Shown in pieces: positions 17,400-25,179 of a stretch of DNA of 64,000 nucleotides. How positions within the stretch are numbered: the first letter of the stretch is position 1; each line of letters starts with the position of its first letter. A program made the position numbers and the translations under genes. The DNA is from an uncultured Bacillota bacterium (GTDB lineage: Bacteria; Bacillota_I; Bacilli_A; RFN20; CAG-826): contig CASEPN010000001.1 of NCBI GenBank assembly GCA_949289845.1, positions 464,316-528,315 of the forward strand, in the 5' to 3' direction. The notes beneath the pieces were generated by a model that made no database searches, was not told the DNA's origin, and was given only the letters and a program-made list of their open reading frames with translations.

Positions 17400-18128
17400 C
17401 TACCCCTTCCTCGGGCGGAGGGCGTGCATGAGGATCCCTCCCGCCACGGCGACGTTGAGGGAGTCGATCCCCTCGATGGGGATCCTGAGGAGGAGCGAGG
17501 CGTGGGCGAGCGCTTCCTTCCCCACCCCCTGGCCCTCGCTCCCGAGGACGAGGGCGAGCTTCCCCTCCTCAGGGAAAGAGAGGTCCTCCTTCTCCTCCCC
17601 TTGTAGAGAAGTAGTAATTATCTTGTAGTTACTTCTCTCTAATAGAGAGAAGAAGTCTTCCTTGTTTTCAGATGACTCGACCACGTTCAAAGCGAAGATC
17701 GCCCCCTGGGAGGCCTGGAGGGGCTTCCTCCCGTAGGGACGGACGGAGCCTTTGAGGAAGACGACGTCATGGAAGGAGAAGGCGAGCGCGGTCCTCATGA
17801 GGGTGCCCGCGTTCCCCGGGTCCTGGACCCCGTCGAGGACGAGGAGGCGGGAGGAGGAAAGGGGCTTCCTCTCCCCCTTATGGCAAAGGGCGATCACCCC
17901 TTCGGGAGTCTTCTGGTCCGCCAGGGAGCGGAACGCCTTTTCCGAAAGGATCACGTTCCGGACGGGGGAAGGATAGGGGGAAAGGGAGAGGATGGCCTCC
18001 GCCCTATGGCGGCGGATCGCCTCTTCCACCATGTGGCGGCCTTCCGCGAGGAAGAGCTCCCCCTTCCCGTCGGCTTCCTTCCGGAGGGACATGAGCCAGG
18101 GGTTACGGGGGCTATCGATCCTTTCCAT
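17400..18128 (-). CDS. TrmH/SpoU family RNA 2'-O-methyltransferase
   Basis: The 242-residue protein has an N-terminal substrate-binding region (FLAEGRHMVEEAI) and a SPOUT knot domain with VLDGVQDPGNAGTLMRTA, LVLGSEGQGV and IPIEGIDSLNVAVAGGIL, the three SpoU motifs. It methylates ribose in rRNA, as RlmB does, or in tRNA. It overlaps the upstream peptidase gene by 17 bp. The stretch for SNYKIITTSLQ is AT-rich and carries a copy of the interspersed element plus a 9-bp inverted repeat. Confidence 0.9.
   Translation of the reverse strand: MERIDSPRNPWLMSLRKEADGKGELFLAEGRHMVEEAIRRHRAEAILSLSPYPSPVRNVILSEKAFRSLADQKTPEGVIALCHKGERKPLSSSRLLVLDGVQDPGNAGTLMRTALAFSFHDVVFLKGSVRPYGRKPLQASQGAIFALNVVESSENKEDFFSLLERSNYKIITTSLQGEEKEDLSFPEEGKLALVLGSEGQGVGKEALAHASLLLRIPIEGIDSLNVAVAGGILMHALRPRKG
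17612..17631. repeat. short AT-rich interspersed element, copy 4 (inside the TrmH gene)
   Basis: TAGTAATTATCTTGTAGTTA lies within coding sequence and differs from copy 3 at two positions. It is flanked by AGAGAAGTA and TACTTCTCT, an inverted repeat. Confidence 0.55.
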
Positions 18129-18783
18129 CCTTTTCCTCCTCGAGGCATTCGCGCTTCAATAGCCTCCTCCGGCATTCCCAGTAGTCGGGGAAATGCGCGA
18201 GGAGCTTCTTGTAGAAGAGGGGCCCGTGGTCCCTCCGGAAGTCGTGGGCGAGCTCGTGGGCGACGACGGAGTCGATCACGTGCTCGGGATAGTGGACGAG
18301 GGACAAGGCGAAGGAAAGGGAGCCGTCCCGCGCGTTGTTGCTCCCGAACTGGCTCCGGTAGGCTCCAATCTTGATGATTCTCTCCCCCTTCGTCCCCATC
18401 TTCCCCGCCCAGAGGGGCACGGCCTGGGAAAGGTAATCCCGGAGCCTCCGCTCCAAATAGCGCTCCTTGGAGCCTTCCGCCATGAGGCTGAGCCCCGGGA
18501 CCTTCTCCCTCTTCCCGAAAAGAAGGAGGGTGTCCCCGCTCTCGCGCCTCCTCTTCCACGTCTCCCCGGGGTATCTCCCCTTGTAGCGGGCCATGAGCCT
18601 CTCCAAGGCAGGGTGCCAGAGGGACTCCGGGAGCCCTTTGGGGAAGCGGAAGAGGAAAAGCCCCCGCGTCTCGTCATAGCGGAGCGAGTACGTCCTCCCG
18701 CCCTTCTTCGGACAAAGAAGCACCCGTTCCCCGGAGGGAAGGGAGACAGAAGGGGAGGAAGCAAGGGAGGATGGGGCCATCAC
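18112..18783 (-). CDS. YgjP-like (DUF45) metallopeptidase
   Basis: The 223-residue protein matches the YgjP/DUF45 pattern. It carries the zinc motif VVAHELAHDFRRDHGPLFYKKL, which has the HExxHx5H arrangement. The start is GTG at 18783 or the adjacent ATG at 18780. A TATAAT box (18794-18789) lies 5 nt upstream with no ribosome site, so the mRNA looks leaderless. It is followed by the overlapping RNA methylase. The physiological substrate of the family is unknown to me. Confidence 0.85.
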   Translation of the reverse strand: MMAPSSLASSPSVSLPSGERVLLCPKKGGRTYSLRYDETRGLFLFRFPKGLPESLWHPALERLMARYKGRYPGETWKRRRESGDTLLLFGKREKVPGLSLMAEGSKERYLERRLRDYLSQAVPLWAGKMGTKGERIIKIGAYRSQFGSNNARDGSLSFALSLVHYPEHVIDSVVAHELAHDFRRDHGPLFYKKLLAHFPDYWECRRRLLKRECLEEEKDGKDR

Positions 18784-18905
18784 TTAGGATTATAGGGGGC
18801 TTCGGGGCAGGATTGCCCCCCAAGCTTTCGCCTCTTCTTCAGAAGATGCGTCCCTTCCTAAGGGGCAAGCGTTTCCCATGCGCCCGTTTCCCGTTAAAGT
18901 TAGCC

Positions 18906-19460
18906 ATGGCACAAGAAAGGCGGAATCTTCACGGAAAGGGCGCGGCCCTCCTCCTTTCCTTCCTCCCCTTTTCCTCCCTTCTCCTTCCCTCGTGCGCATG
19001 GTCCACGGAGGTCTATCGCATCATCACCTGTCCCCTCACCCAAGGGAACCTCGTATTCGAGGGCGAGGCCTCCCTATATCCCCTTGAGGAAGGGGAGGTA
19101 TGGGGCCTCGAACTCTCCCCTGGGAAATACTACGGGCTCAAGGTCGAAAGCCGCCTCCGCGGGGACAAGGACCCCCAAGGCGTCCTCGACCGCTCCTTCG
19201 CGCTCGATAAAGTCGTTCGTGTCCATCCCGGCAACGTCTTCGAGGTCGAATGGGACGCCCCGGCGATCGGCCAGGGGGTCCTTGCCTTCGACGTATTCGG
19301 GGTGGAGGGGACCTTCGGGATCGGGGGCTTCGACGAGGAGGGCGAGCTGGACTTCCATTACGGAACGATCTTCGTCCAGGACCGCGCCGCGGAAGCTTTC
19401 AAAAGCAAGGTCCTCGAGATGGACCCGACCATGGACTGGGACGCGGTGCCCGACCTTTGA
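18906..19460 (+). CDS. predicted lipoprotein of unknown function
   Basis: The 184-residue product begins with basic residues, a hydrophobic stretch and the lipobox LLLPSC, then a soluble region with no motif I recognise. It should be processed by LspA and anchored on the outer membrane face. The ATG at 18906 follows a TAAAGT box by 5 nt without a ribosome site. It is divergent from the YgjP-like gene. Confidence 0.75.
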   Translation: MAQERRNLHGKGAALLLSFLPFSSLLLPSCAWSTEVYRIITCPLTQGNLVFEGEASLYPLEEGEVWGLELSPGKYYGLKVESRLRGDKDPQGVLDRSFALDKVVRVHPGNVFEVEWDAPAIGQGVLAFDVFGVEGTFGIGGFDEEGELDFHYGTIFVQDRAAEAFKSKVLEMDPTMDWDAVPDL

Positions 19461-19527
19461 GGGCTTTCTTCCCCAAGGAAGCCCTTTCGGGTGGAGGATG
19501 GCCTCCCTTTGTCCTAAAATTCCCGCG

Positions 19528-20547
19528 ATGGACAAGATTCTCGTAAGCGCCTGCCTCCTGGGCGACCGCTGCCGCTACGACGGGGAGGGAGGGGACCTCC
19601 CCATCCTCCGGAAGCTTCAGAAGAAGTACGACCTCGTGCCCTTCTGCCCCGAGGTGGAGGCGGGGCTCCCCGTGCCCCGCTCCCCCGCGGAGATCCTCCG
19701 GGGGAAGGTGGTCAGCAAGGAAGGGAAGGACCTGACGAAGGAATACGACTCGGCCGCGGAGAAGGCGGTCCGCCTTTGCCGCCTCCTCGGGATCCACTTG
19801 GCGATCCTCAAGGAAGGCTCCCCCGCCTGCGGGCCCCGCAAGATCCATGACGGCACCTTCATGGGAGGCAAGGTCCCCGGGATGGGGGTGACCGCCAGGG
19901 CCCTCGTCCAGTCCGGGGTGAAGGTCTACTCCGACGAGGACGCGCTCGGCTTCCTCCTGGAAGAACGGGAGGAACGAAAGGATGGCTTCCTCCGCGGGAA
20001 GGAAGAAAGAAAGGGAAAGAGCCATTCCTACGGAAAAAGGAGGAAGGAGGAGGAAGGGGCGCTCTTCCGCCTCTCCCCCGGGAAGGACGGGGACGGGAAG
20101 CCCCGTGGAGCGAGGAAGGGGAAGCCCTTCCGGAAGAAGGAAGGGGAAGGCGCATCCGAAGGACGCTCCTTCCATGGGAAGAAGGAGTTCCGCGGCAAGG
20201 ACTTCCATGGAAAGAAGCCTTCCTACGGGAAGAAGGCCCCCTTCGCCCGGAAGGAGGGAGAAGACCCTTCGAGAGAAAAGGAAGGGAGGCCTTCCTACGG
20301 GAAGAAGGACTTCCATGGGAAGCGCCCGTCCTTCGGGAAGAAGCCTTCCTACGGGAAGAAGCCCTTCCGCGGGGATCGCCCCCAAAGGGAAGGGGCCATG
20401 CGTCCGGAAGGAGGGAAACCCCATGGAAAGAAGGACTTCCATGGGAAGAAGCCGTCCTATGGGAAGAAGGATTTCCATGGGAAGAGGGGCTTCGAAGGCA
20501 AGAAAGGCCGCTCCTTCCAAGGGAAGCCCAGGAAAAGGGAAGGATGA
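19528..20547 (+). CDS. DUF523/TudS-type protein with long repetitive basic tail
   Basis: Residues 1-150 form a complete DUF523 domain with the three cysteine sites SACLLG, FCPEVEAGL and GSPACGPRKIHDG. Characterised members (TudS) use these to hold an Fe-S cluster and desulfurise thiouracil. Residues 150-339 are low complexity, very basic, and built from repeats such as PSYGKK and DFHGKK, probably disordered and RNA-binding; such a tail is not part of the family. A TAAAAT box stands 7 nt before the ATG (leaderless). The stop overlaps the next gene (ATGA). Confidence 0.85.
   Translation: MDKILVSACLLGDRCRYDGEGGDLPILRKLQKKYDLVPFCPEVEAGLPVPRSPAEILRGKVVSKEGKDLTKEYDSAAEKAVRLCRLLGIHLAILKEGSPACGPRKIHDGTFMGGKVPGMGVTARALVQSGVKVYSDEDALGFLLEEREERKDGFLRGKEERKGKSHSYGKRRKEEEGALFRLSPGKDGDGKPRGARKGKPFRKKEGEGASEGRSFHGKKEFRGKDFHGKKPSYGKKAPFARKEGEDPSREKEGRPSYGKKDFHGKRPSFGKKPSYGKKPFRGDRPQREGAMRPEGGKPHGKKDFHGKKPSYGKKDFHGKRGFEGKKGRSFQGKPRKREG
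19978..20535 (+). repeat. degenerate coding repeats in the DUF523 tail
   Basis: Units such as TTCCATGGGAAGAAG and TCCTACGGGAAGAAG recur many times, encoding FHGKK and SYGKK. Unit spacing is irregular, so copy number may change by slippage or recombination. Confidence 0.8.
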
Positions 20548-21071
20548 GGAAGAGGATCCTCGCCAGGCGGGCGCCCTTGAGGCGCCCTCTTTCGCATGTC
20601 CGGCCGATGCTCGGAAGCGCGATCCTCGCCGCGCTTTCCGTCCTCGCCGGGCTCTTCCTCACGATCCCCTACCCGGGGGGAGGGCGCTTCTCCTTCGGGG
20701 ATGCCTTCCTCATCCTCGGGGGGCTCCTCCTTCCTTGGAAGGAAGCGCTCCTGGGGGCGATGCTCGGGGGCGCGCTCCTCGATCTCCTCGGGGGCTCCTT
20801 CTTCTACCTTCCCTGGACGGTGCTCGCAAAGGGAGCGCTTGCCCTCGTCGCAATCCTCGCGCGGAAGCTTACGGGTGGAAGAAGATGGACGCTCCCCCTC
20901 CTCATGCTCCCCGCGCCCTTCCTCCAGGCGGCGATCTACCTTATCCCTTACCGACTCCTCATGGAGGAAGGCTACCTCATCCTCTTCCTCATGGACCTAG
21001 TCCAGGGGTTCGGGGGGCTTGTGCTCGCTCTTCTAGCCGAAAAGCCCCTCCGGAGCATCCGGAGGGACTAG
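20544..21071 (+). CDS. ECF transporter S component (substrate-binding membrane protein)
   Basis: The 175-residue protein has about five hydrophobic segments, with GRFSFGDAFLILGGLLL and the GGALLDLLGG loop typical of S components that capture vitamins or other micronutrients for the shared ECF ATPase/T module. The substrate cannot be read from the sequence. It starts inside the stop codon of the DUF523 gene (ATGA), so the two are translated together. Confidence 0.8.
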   Translation: MRKRILARRAPLRRPLSHVRPMLGSAILAALSVLAGLFLTIPYPGGGRFSFGDAFLILGGLLLPWKEALLGAMLGGALLDLLGGSFFYLPWTVLAKGALALVAILARKLTGGRRWTLPLLMLPAPFLQAAIYLIPYRLLMEEGYLILFLMDLVQGFGGLVLALLAEKPLRSIRRD

Positions 21072-21086
21072 GGTTCCCTTTTTCCC

Positions 21087-21266
21087 CTACTCCCCGCGGG
21101 AAAGAAGATAGAGCCCGTGGACGAGGAAGAGAACGAAGAGGAAGGAAAGCGCCGCTCCCCCGCCTAAAGCCGCATCATGCTCAGGCGGGAAGAGGAAAAG
21201 GGCGAGGGCCAGCATCAGGAAGGATGCGGAGAGCAGGAGGGAGAGGACGCTCTTTTTCTTCTGCAC
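21087..21266 (-). CDS. small two-helix membrane protein
   Basis: A GTG-started frame of 59 codons encodes two hydrophobic helices separated by a short EHDAALGGG loop. A TATAAT box (21278-21273) ends 6 nt before the GTG, with no ribosome site, which fits the leaderless pattern of this genome. It lies between the ECF gene (convergent) and the terminator of the msmK-like gene. No family is recognised. Confidence 0.5.
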   Translation of the reverse strand: MQKKKSVLSLLLSASFLMLALALFLFPPEHDAALGGGAALSFLFVLFLVHGLYLLSRGE

Positions 21267-21279
21267 GGGGAGATTATAG

Positions 21280-21311
21280 CGAAAAGGCCCCGCGAGTAGG
21301 CGAGGCCTTCC
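21280..21311 (-). terminator. rho-independent terminator after the msmK-like gene
   Basis: On the minus strand GGCCTCGC pairs with GCGGGGCC around CTACTC and is followed by TTTTC. Confidence 0.75.
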
Positions 21312-21324
21312 CTAGGAAGAGGGG

Positions 21325-22689
21325 CTAGTAGATCCTCTTCTCCGTGATGGGGTCGAAGATGTGGGACTTCTTGACGTTCACGAGGATGTCGAGGTCCTCG
21401 CCGATCTTGATTTCCTTCACGAGCGGAATCTTGGCAACGAGGTCCCCCGCGCCGAAGGTCGTGTGGATGTAGTACTCGTGGCCGAGGAGCTCGGCGACCT
21501 CGACCTTGACGCGGTAGGGGTTCACCCCGTAGCGCTCCTCCCTCTCGGGGCTCCACTCGTGGATGTCCTCGGGACGGATGCCGTAGATGACGTCGTGCGA
21601 GCCTCCGAGGGCGGCCTGGAACTTGGCGATGTCCTCCTCGAGTTTCGCCACCTGGGCGTCGACGTTCGGGTCGCGCTTGGCGGCGTTCTCCTCCGAGAGT
21701 TCCTTGATCTTGGCCTTGGCCGCGGCGATCTCGCCGTTATAGAAGTCCTCGTGGGCCTTCCTCACGGCCTCGGTGGTCTTCACCTCGAAGGTGCGCCCGT
21801 CCTTGTCGAGGAGGACGACCCTGTCCCCTTCCCAGCGGGCCTTCACCATGTTCATGGCGGGGCTCCCGATGAAGGTGGCGACGAAGACGTTGGCCGGGTT
21901 GTTGTAGATCTCGATGGGCGAGCCGATCTGCTGGATGTAGCCGAGCTTCATGACGACGATGCGGGTGGCCATCGTCATCGCCTCGGTCTGGTCGTGGGTG
22001 ACGTAGATGGTGGTCGCGCCCAGGGCCTCGTGGAGCTTGATGATCTCGGAGCGCATCTGCACGCGGAGCTTGGCGTCGAGGTTGGAGAGCGGCTCGTCCA
22101 TGAGGAACAGCTTGGCGTTCCGGACGATGGCGCGCCCGAGGGCGACCCTCTGCCTCTGGCCGCCGGAGAGCGCCTTCGGCTTCCGGTCGAGGTACTCCTC
22201 GATCTGGAGGATCTTCGCCGCGCGGTGCACGCGGGTGTCGATCTCGGCGCGCGGGAGGTGGCGGATCTTGAGCCCGAAGGCCATGTTGTCGTAGACCGTC
22301 ATGTGCGGGTAGAGGGCGTAGCTCTGGAACACCATCGCGATGTCGCGGTCCTTCGGGGTGACGTCGTTGGAGTAGTTCCCGTCGATGTAGAGCTCGCCGT
22401 TGGTGATGTCCTCGAGGCCCGCGATCATGCGGAGGGTCGTGGACTTCCCGCAGCCGGAGGGGCCGACGAAGACGATGAACTCGTGCTTCTGGATGTCGAG
22501 GGAGAAGTCGAAGACGGCCTGGACGCCGTTGTCGTAGATCTTGTCGACGTGGCGGAGCGAGACGTAGGCCATCCCGTCGTCCGCCTCGGTCTTCCTAGTG
22601 GAAAGGTTCTCCGCGGGGACGGGGGCGGGCTCCTTCGCCTCCTCGACCGGTGTGGCCTCGGGGGCCGGTTTCTTCTTGAACAACGCCAT
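21325..22689 (-). CDS. MsmK/UgpC-type ABC ATPase for carbohydrate import
   Basis: The 454-residue ATPase has a 40-residue Pro/Glu-rich N-terminal extension, then Walker [10 protein letters not shown], signature LSGGQRQR, Walker [13 protein letters not shown] and a C-terminal TOBE/MOP region. About 60 residues of coiled coil are inserted in the regulatory domain (around residues 315-370). Such ATPases often serve several sugar importers. Its promoter carries a cre/LacI-type operator. It is monocistronic and could energise the fructan importer or others. Confidence 0.9.
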   Translation of the reverse strand: MALFKKKPAPEATPVEEAKEPAPVPAENLSTRKTEADDGMAYVSLRHVDKIYDNGVQAVFDFSLDIQKHEFIVFVGPSGCGKSTTLRMIAGLEDITNGELYIDGNYSNDVTPKDRDIAMVFQSYALYPHMTVYDNMAFGLKIRHLPRAEIDTRVHRAAKILQIEEYLDRKPKALSGGQRQRVALGRAIVRNAKLFLMDEPLSNLDAKLRVQMRSEIIKLHEALGATTIYVTHDQTEAMTMATRIVVMKLGYIQQIGSPIEIYNNPANVFVATFIGSPAMNMVKARWEGDRVVLLDKDGRTFEVKTTEAVRKAHEDFYNGEIAAAKAKIKELSEENAAKRDPNVDAQVAKLEEDIAKFQAALGGSHDVIYGIRPEDIHEWSPEREERYGVNPYRVKVEVAELLGHEYYIHTTFGAGDLVAKIPLVKEIKIGEDLDILVNVKKSHIFDPITEKRIY

Positions 22690-22721
22690 AGTGAATGAGC
22701 GCCTCCTTGTTTCTGGAGGGG

Positions 22722-22749
22722 ATTATAGCAGGGATGAAAGCGCTGTCTT
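22722..22749 (-). promoter_or_regulatory. msmK-like promoter with cre/LacI-type operator
   Basis: AAGACA (22749-22744), a 16-bp spacer and TATAAT (22727-22722) form the promoter. TGAAAGCGCTGTCT (22735-22748) matches the CcpA/LacI-family operator pattern and covers the -35 and spacer. Confidence 0.6.
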
Positions 22750-22754
22750 GTGCA

Positions 22755-23300
22755 TCACGCACAATCAGCAGCGATACGTTCTTTCTTCTTCCTCCAGTAG
22801 AGCTCGATCGGCAGGAAGACGAGGTCGAAGAAGATAAGCAGAAAGGAGAGGAGGGGCGCGGGGCACCATAGGGTCGACGTCCCGAACGGAAGCGGGTCCT
22901 GGCCGAAGTTGCTGCACTCCTCGCTATGGGCGCACCAGTCGGTCCAGCGGGGCTCGTAATGGACGGCGCCGTGCCATTCGGTGCTCAAGTTCGACCAGAT
23001 GTCGTTGGAACCATAGTCCGGTCCCCAAAGGGCAGCGGAGGCTGCGAGAAGTTCGATCCCGAGAAGCAGGACGAACAGGACGAGGAGCTCCCATCTCCCC
23101 TTCTTCAAGACCAGGAAAGGGATGGTGAAGAGAGCGGCGAGCAGCCAAACGATCCCGAAGATGATGTGATCGAAGGGGTACAACGGGAGGACCTCGCTCC
23201 AGAAGAAGGTCCCGAGGCCGAACTCCAGAAGAAGCGGAACTAGGAAGAGCAGGGTCAGGGGAAGTTTCCTCCTGCCCGTCGCCACGGATCCTTTTCTCAT
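22755..23300 (-). CDS. multi-pass membrane protein beside a secreted peptidase
   Basis: The 181-residue protein has four hydrophobic segments and an extracellular loop with several Cys and Trp residues. The ATG at 23300 has an AGGAG ribosome site, and the gene follows the cysteine peptidase by 4 bp, so the two form an operon. No family is recognised. A role in export of, or protection from, the peptidase is only a guess. Confidence 0.65.
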   Translation of the reverse strand: MRKGSVATGRRKLPLTLLFLVPLLLEFGLGTFFWSEVLPLYPFDHIIFGIVWLLAALFTIPFLVLKKGRWELLVLFVLLLGIELLAASAALWGPDYGSNDIWSNLSTEWHGAVHYEPRWTDWCAHSEECSNFGQDPLPFGTSTLWCPAPLLSFLLIFFDLVFLPIELYWRKKKERIAADCA

Positions 23301-23304
23301 GGCG

Positions 23305-24519
23305 TCAGCTCCTTGACACATGCCCGCATGCGCAACAGTTGTAGCGGTAGGGGCCGGGCTGGATCGATTTGATATGGAGATGCTCGTGCGTGCCGGTGAA
23401 TTGGATGGCGTAGTAGCCATAGGGGGTGATGCCGGAAAGCTCCGTATGAGTCCCGTTCAAAGTGTCCGGATACCAGCCCATGTGCACCAGGTAACGGGTG
23501 CCGGAGGAGGTTTCCCGATAGCCATACACGATGACGTCATGCATGGTCGCGATGTTTTCCCAGATGTCGCCAGTGTTCGGGAAATAAGTGAGGATCAGGG
23601 GCCTTCCTTGGTCAAGAATTGACTTTATCGTCGCCTCGCTTGCGAAATTGCACGCCTGCGACGTCCCGGAAGGGAAACCCCCCATGTAGGAGTTCATGTA
23701 GTCGGCCATCGTGGCCTGGATGGCGGTGTGCTCCATGGGGTAGCCCGTGATTCCGAGCACGGACGGATTCAGGTTCAGGTAAGTGTGGATCTTGGACATC
23801 AGCATGTCCTGCATGTTCTCGGTAGTACCTGGCATCAGGCGATCCCAAAGGGCGAATGGGAACTGCCCATAGGACAGCGACCCACCCAATGACAATGATT
23901 CCCAACAGGAGGTGGAGGAATTTGGAGTCGAAACGACCTCAGAACCGTTTGAGAACCCAGTCCCGTAAGGAAGGAATCGGGCCGAATGGAAGATAGCGAG
24001 ATAGCCAATATAGATGGCGAGGGCGACGAGCCCGCACGTCCCATCCGCATTGTATGGGAAAGAGTCGAGCAAGGCGAAATAACGGGCGTTCGGTATGATG
24101 TTGAATTGATTGACGAAGGACATGACGCTCTCCGCCTCATCTTCGGAGATGTTGGCCGGCTCAGCGGTTGGAAGCCGGCAATCATCGACATCCTTGATCT
24201 CGCCATGGTGATAAACGTAGTACTCGCCGGGACCACCATAGTAAAGATCATCTCCGACAACGCCGGAGTAAGGCGAGATTGAAGCAAGGCTTCCCTCAAA
24301 GAACTTGGAGGGATCGTCCCAAGCCCCCTCGTAGATGGCATAGCCGTCATCCAGCTCGTAAAGGGTGTATTCCCTCGTGCTGTCGCTAACGTCGAGGAGC
24401 GTCCTGACGGAGACGACCTCGGAGGAAGGAGAGTATTCGCAGGTGACTGGCCCGGGGCCTGCGCCGAAGAGGGAGCCGATGCTCATGACGATGGAGACGC
24501 CCAGAGATATTGGTTCCAT
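23305..24519 (-). CDS. secreted C39-like cysteine peptidase
   Basis: The 404-residue protein has a hydrophobic N-terminus like a signal peptide, then a mature domain with a candidate catalytic cysteine in DGTCGLVALA and histidine in TMHDVIVYGYRE, the order seen in C39/C10-like papain-fold peptidases. It has a strong AAAGGAGG ribosome site. Its base composition is visibly lower in GC than the housekeeping genes, suggesting later acquisition. Substrate is unknown; family assignment is moderate. Confidence 0.65.
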   Translation of the reverse strand: MEPISLGVSIVMSIGSLFGAGPGPVTCEYSPSSEVVSVRTLLDVSDSTREYTLYELDDGYAIYEGAWDDPSKFFEGSLASISPYSGVVGDDLYYGGPGEYYVYHHGEIKDVDDCRLPTAEPANISEDEAESVMSFVNQFNIIPNARYFALLDSFPYNADGTCGLVALAIYIGYLAIFHSARFLPYGTGFSNGSEVVSTPNSSTSCWESLSLGGSLSYGQFPFALWDRLMPGTTENMQDMLMSKIHTYLNLNPSVLGITGYPMEHTAIQATMADYMNSYMGGFPSGTSQACNFASEATIKSILDQGRPLILTYFPNTGDIWENIATMHDVIVYGYRETSSGTRYLVHMGWYPDTLNGTHTELSGITPYGYYAIQFTGTHEHLHIKSIQPGPYRYNCCACGHVSRS

Positions 24520-24564
24520 ATTGAACCTCCTTTCATACCTTATGTTGAGAAGGAAAGTTCAAAA

Positions 24565-24591
24565 TGTCAACTAAATTCTGTAAGCGCTTAC
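24565..24591 (-). promoter_or_regulatory. peptidase promoter region with palindromic operator
   Basis: A perfect TTGACA -35 (24570-24565) lies upstream of the peptidase gene, with a weak -10. About 9 bp further upstream is the 12-bp palindrome GTAAGCGCTTAC (24580-24591), a LacI/CcpA-like operator. Confidence 0.5.
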
Positions 24592-24621
24592 TATTTACAG
24601 TCTAAAAAGAAATAACTCTCA

Positions 24622-25179
24622 CTATGACCCGAGCCCGAGGTAGAGGGCGAAGAGGAAGGCGTCCTGCTCCTTCCGGAGGTCGAGCCCCGTCTCCTCGTGG
24701 AAGCGGTTCAGCCGGTAGAGGAGGGTGTTCCGGTGGAGGAAGAGGGCTTCCGAGGCGATGTCGCCCCGGCCGTTCATCCGAAGGTAGGTCTCCCCCGTAT
24801 GGAGGAGCTCCGGGTCGACCCCGCGGAAGAGGAGCGTGAGGTCCTTGAGGAGGGCGAGGTCGCCGAAGGAGAAGGCCTTGAGGATCACCTCCCCTCCCCA
24901 GCTGATCCTCCCGGGAAGGAGGGAGAGGGCGCTCGGGAGGAGCTTCGGGAGGAGGCGGTTCCCCTCGCCCCCCATGACCCCGGCGATGGGGAGAGAGAGG
25001 TCCTCGCTGAAGGCGGGGAAGGAGGAAAGGAGGCGCGGGACGTCCCTTTCCTCGAGGAGGAGGGAAGCCGCCTTCCCGTTCATCCGGAAGGAAGGGAGAG
25101 GGAGCCCGCATTCCTTGAGGAAGGCGCGGAAGGCTTCCTCAGGGAACGTCCCTTGGACGAGGAGGAGGATCTCTTCCAT
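24622..25179 (-). CDS. PucR/CdaR-type transcriptional regulator
   Basis: The 185-residue protein ends with the PucR C-terminal helix-turn-helix (LHRNTLLYRLNRFHEETGLD, then a helix with ALYLGL). The N-terminal part has no clear sensory domain and the protein is short for the family. It starts immediately after the GH13 stop codon, so it is co-transcribed with the glucosidase and may control it. Confidence 0.8.
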   Translation of the reverse strand: MEEILLLVQGTFPEEAFRAFLKECGLPLPSFRMNGKAASLLLEERDVPRLLSSFPAFSEDLSLPIAGVMGGEGNRLLPKLLPSALSLLPGRISWGGEVILKAFSFGDLALLKDLTLLFRGVDPELLHTGETYLRMNGRGDIASEALFLHRNTLLYRLNRFHEETGLDLRKEQDAFLFALYLGLGS

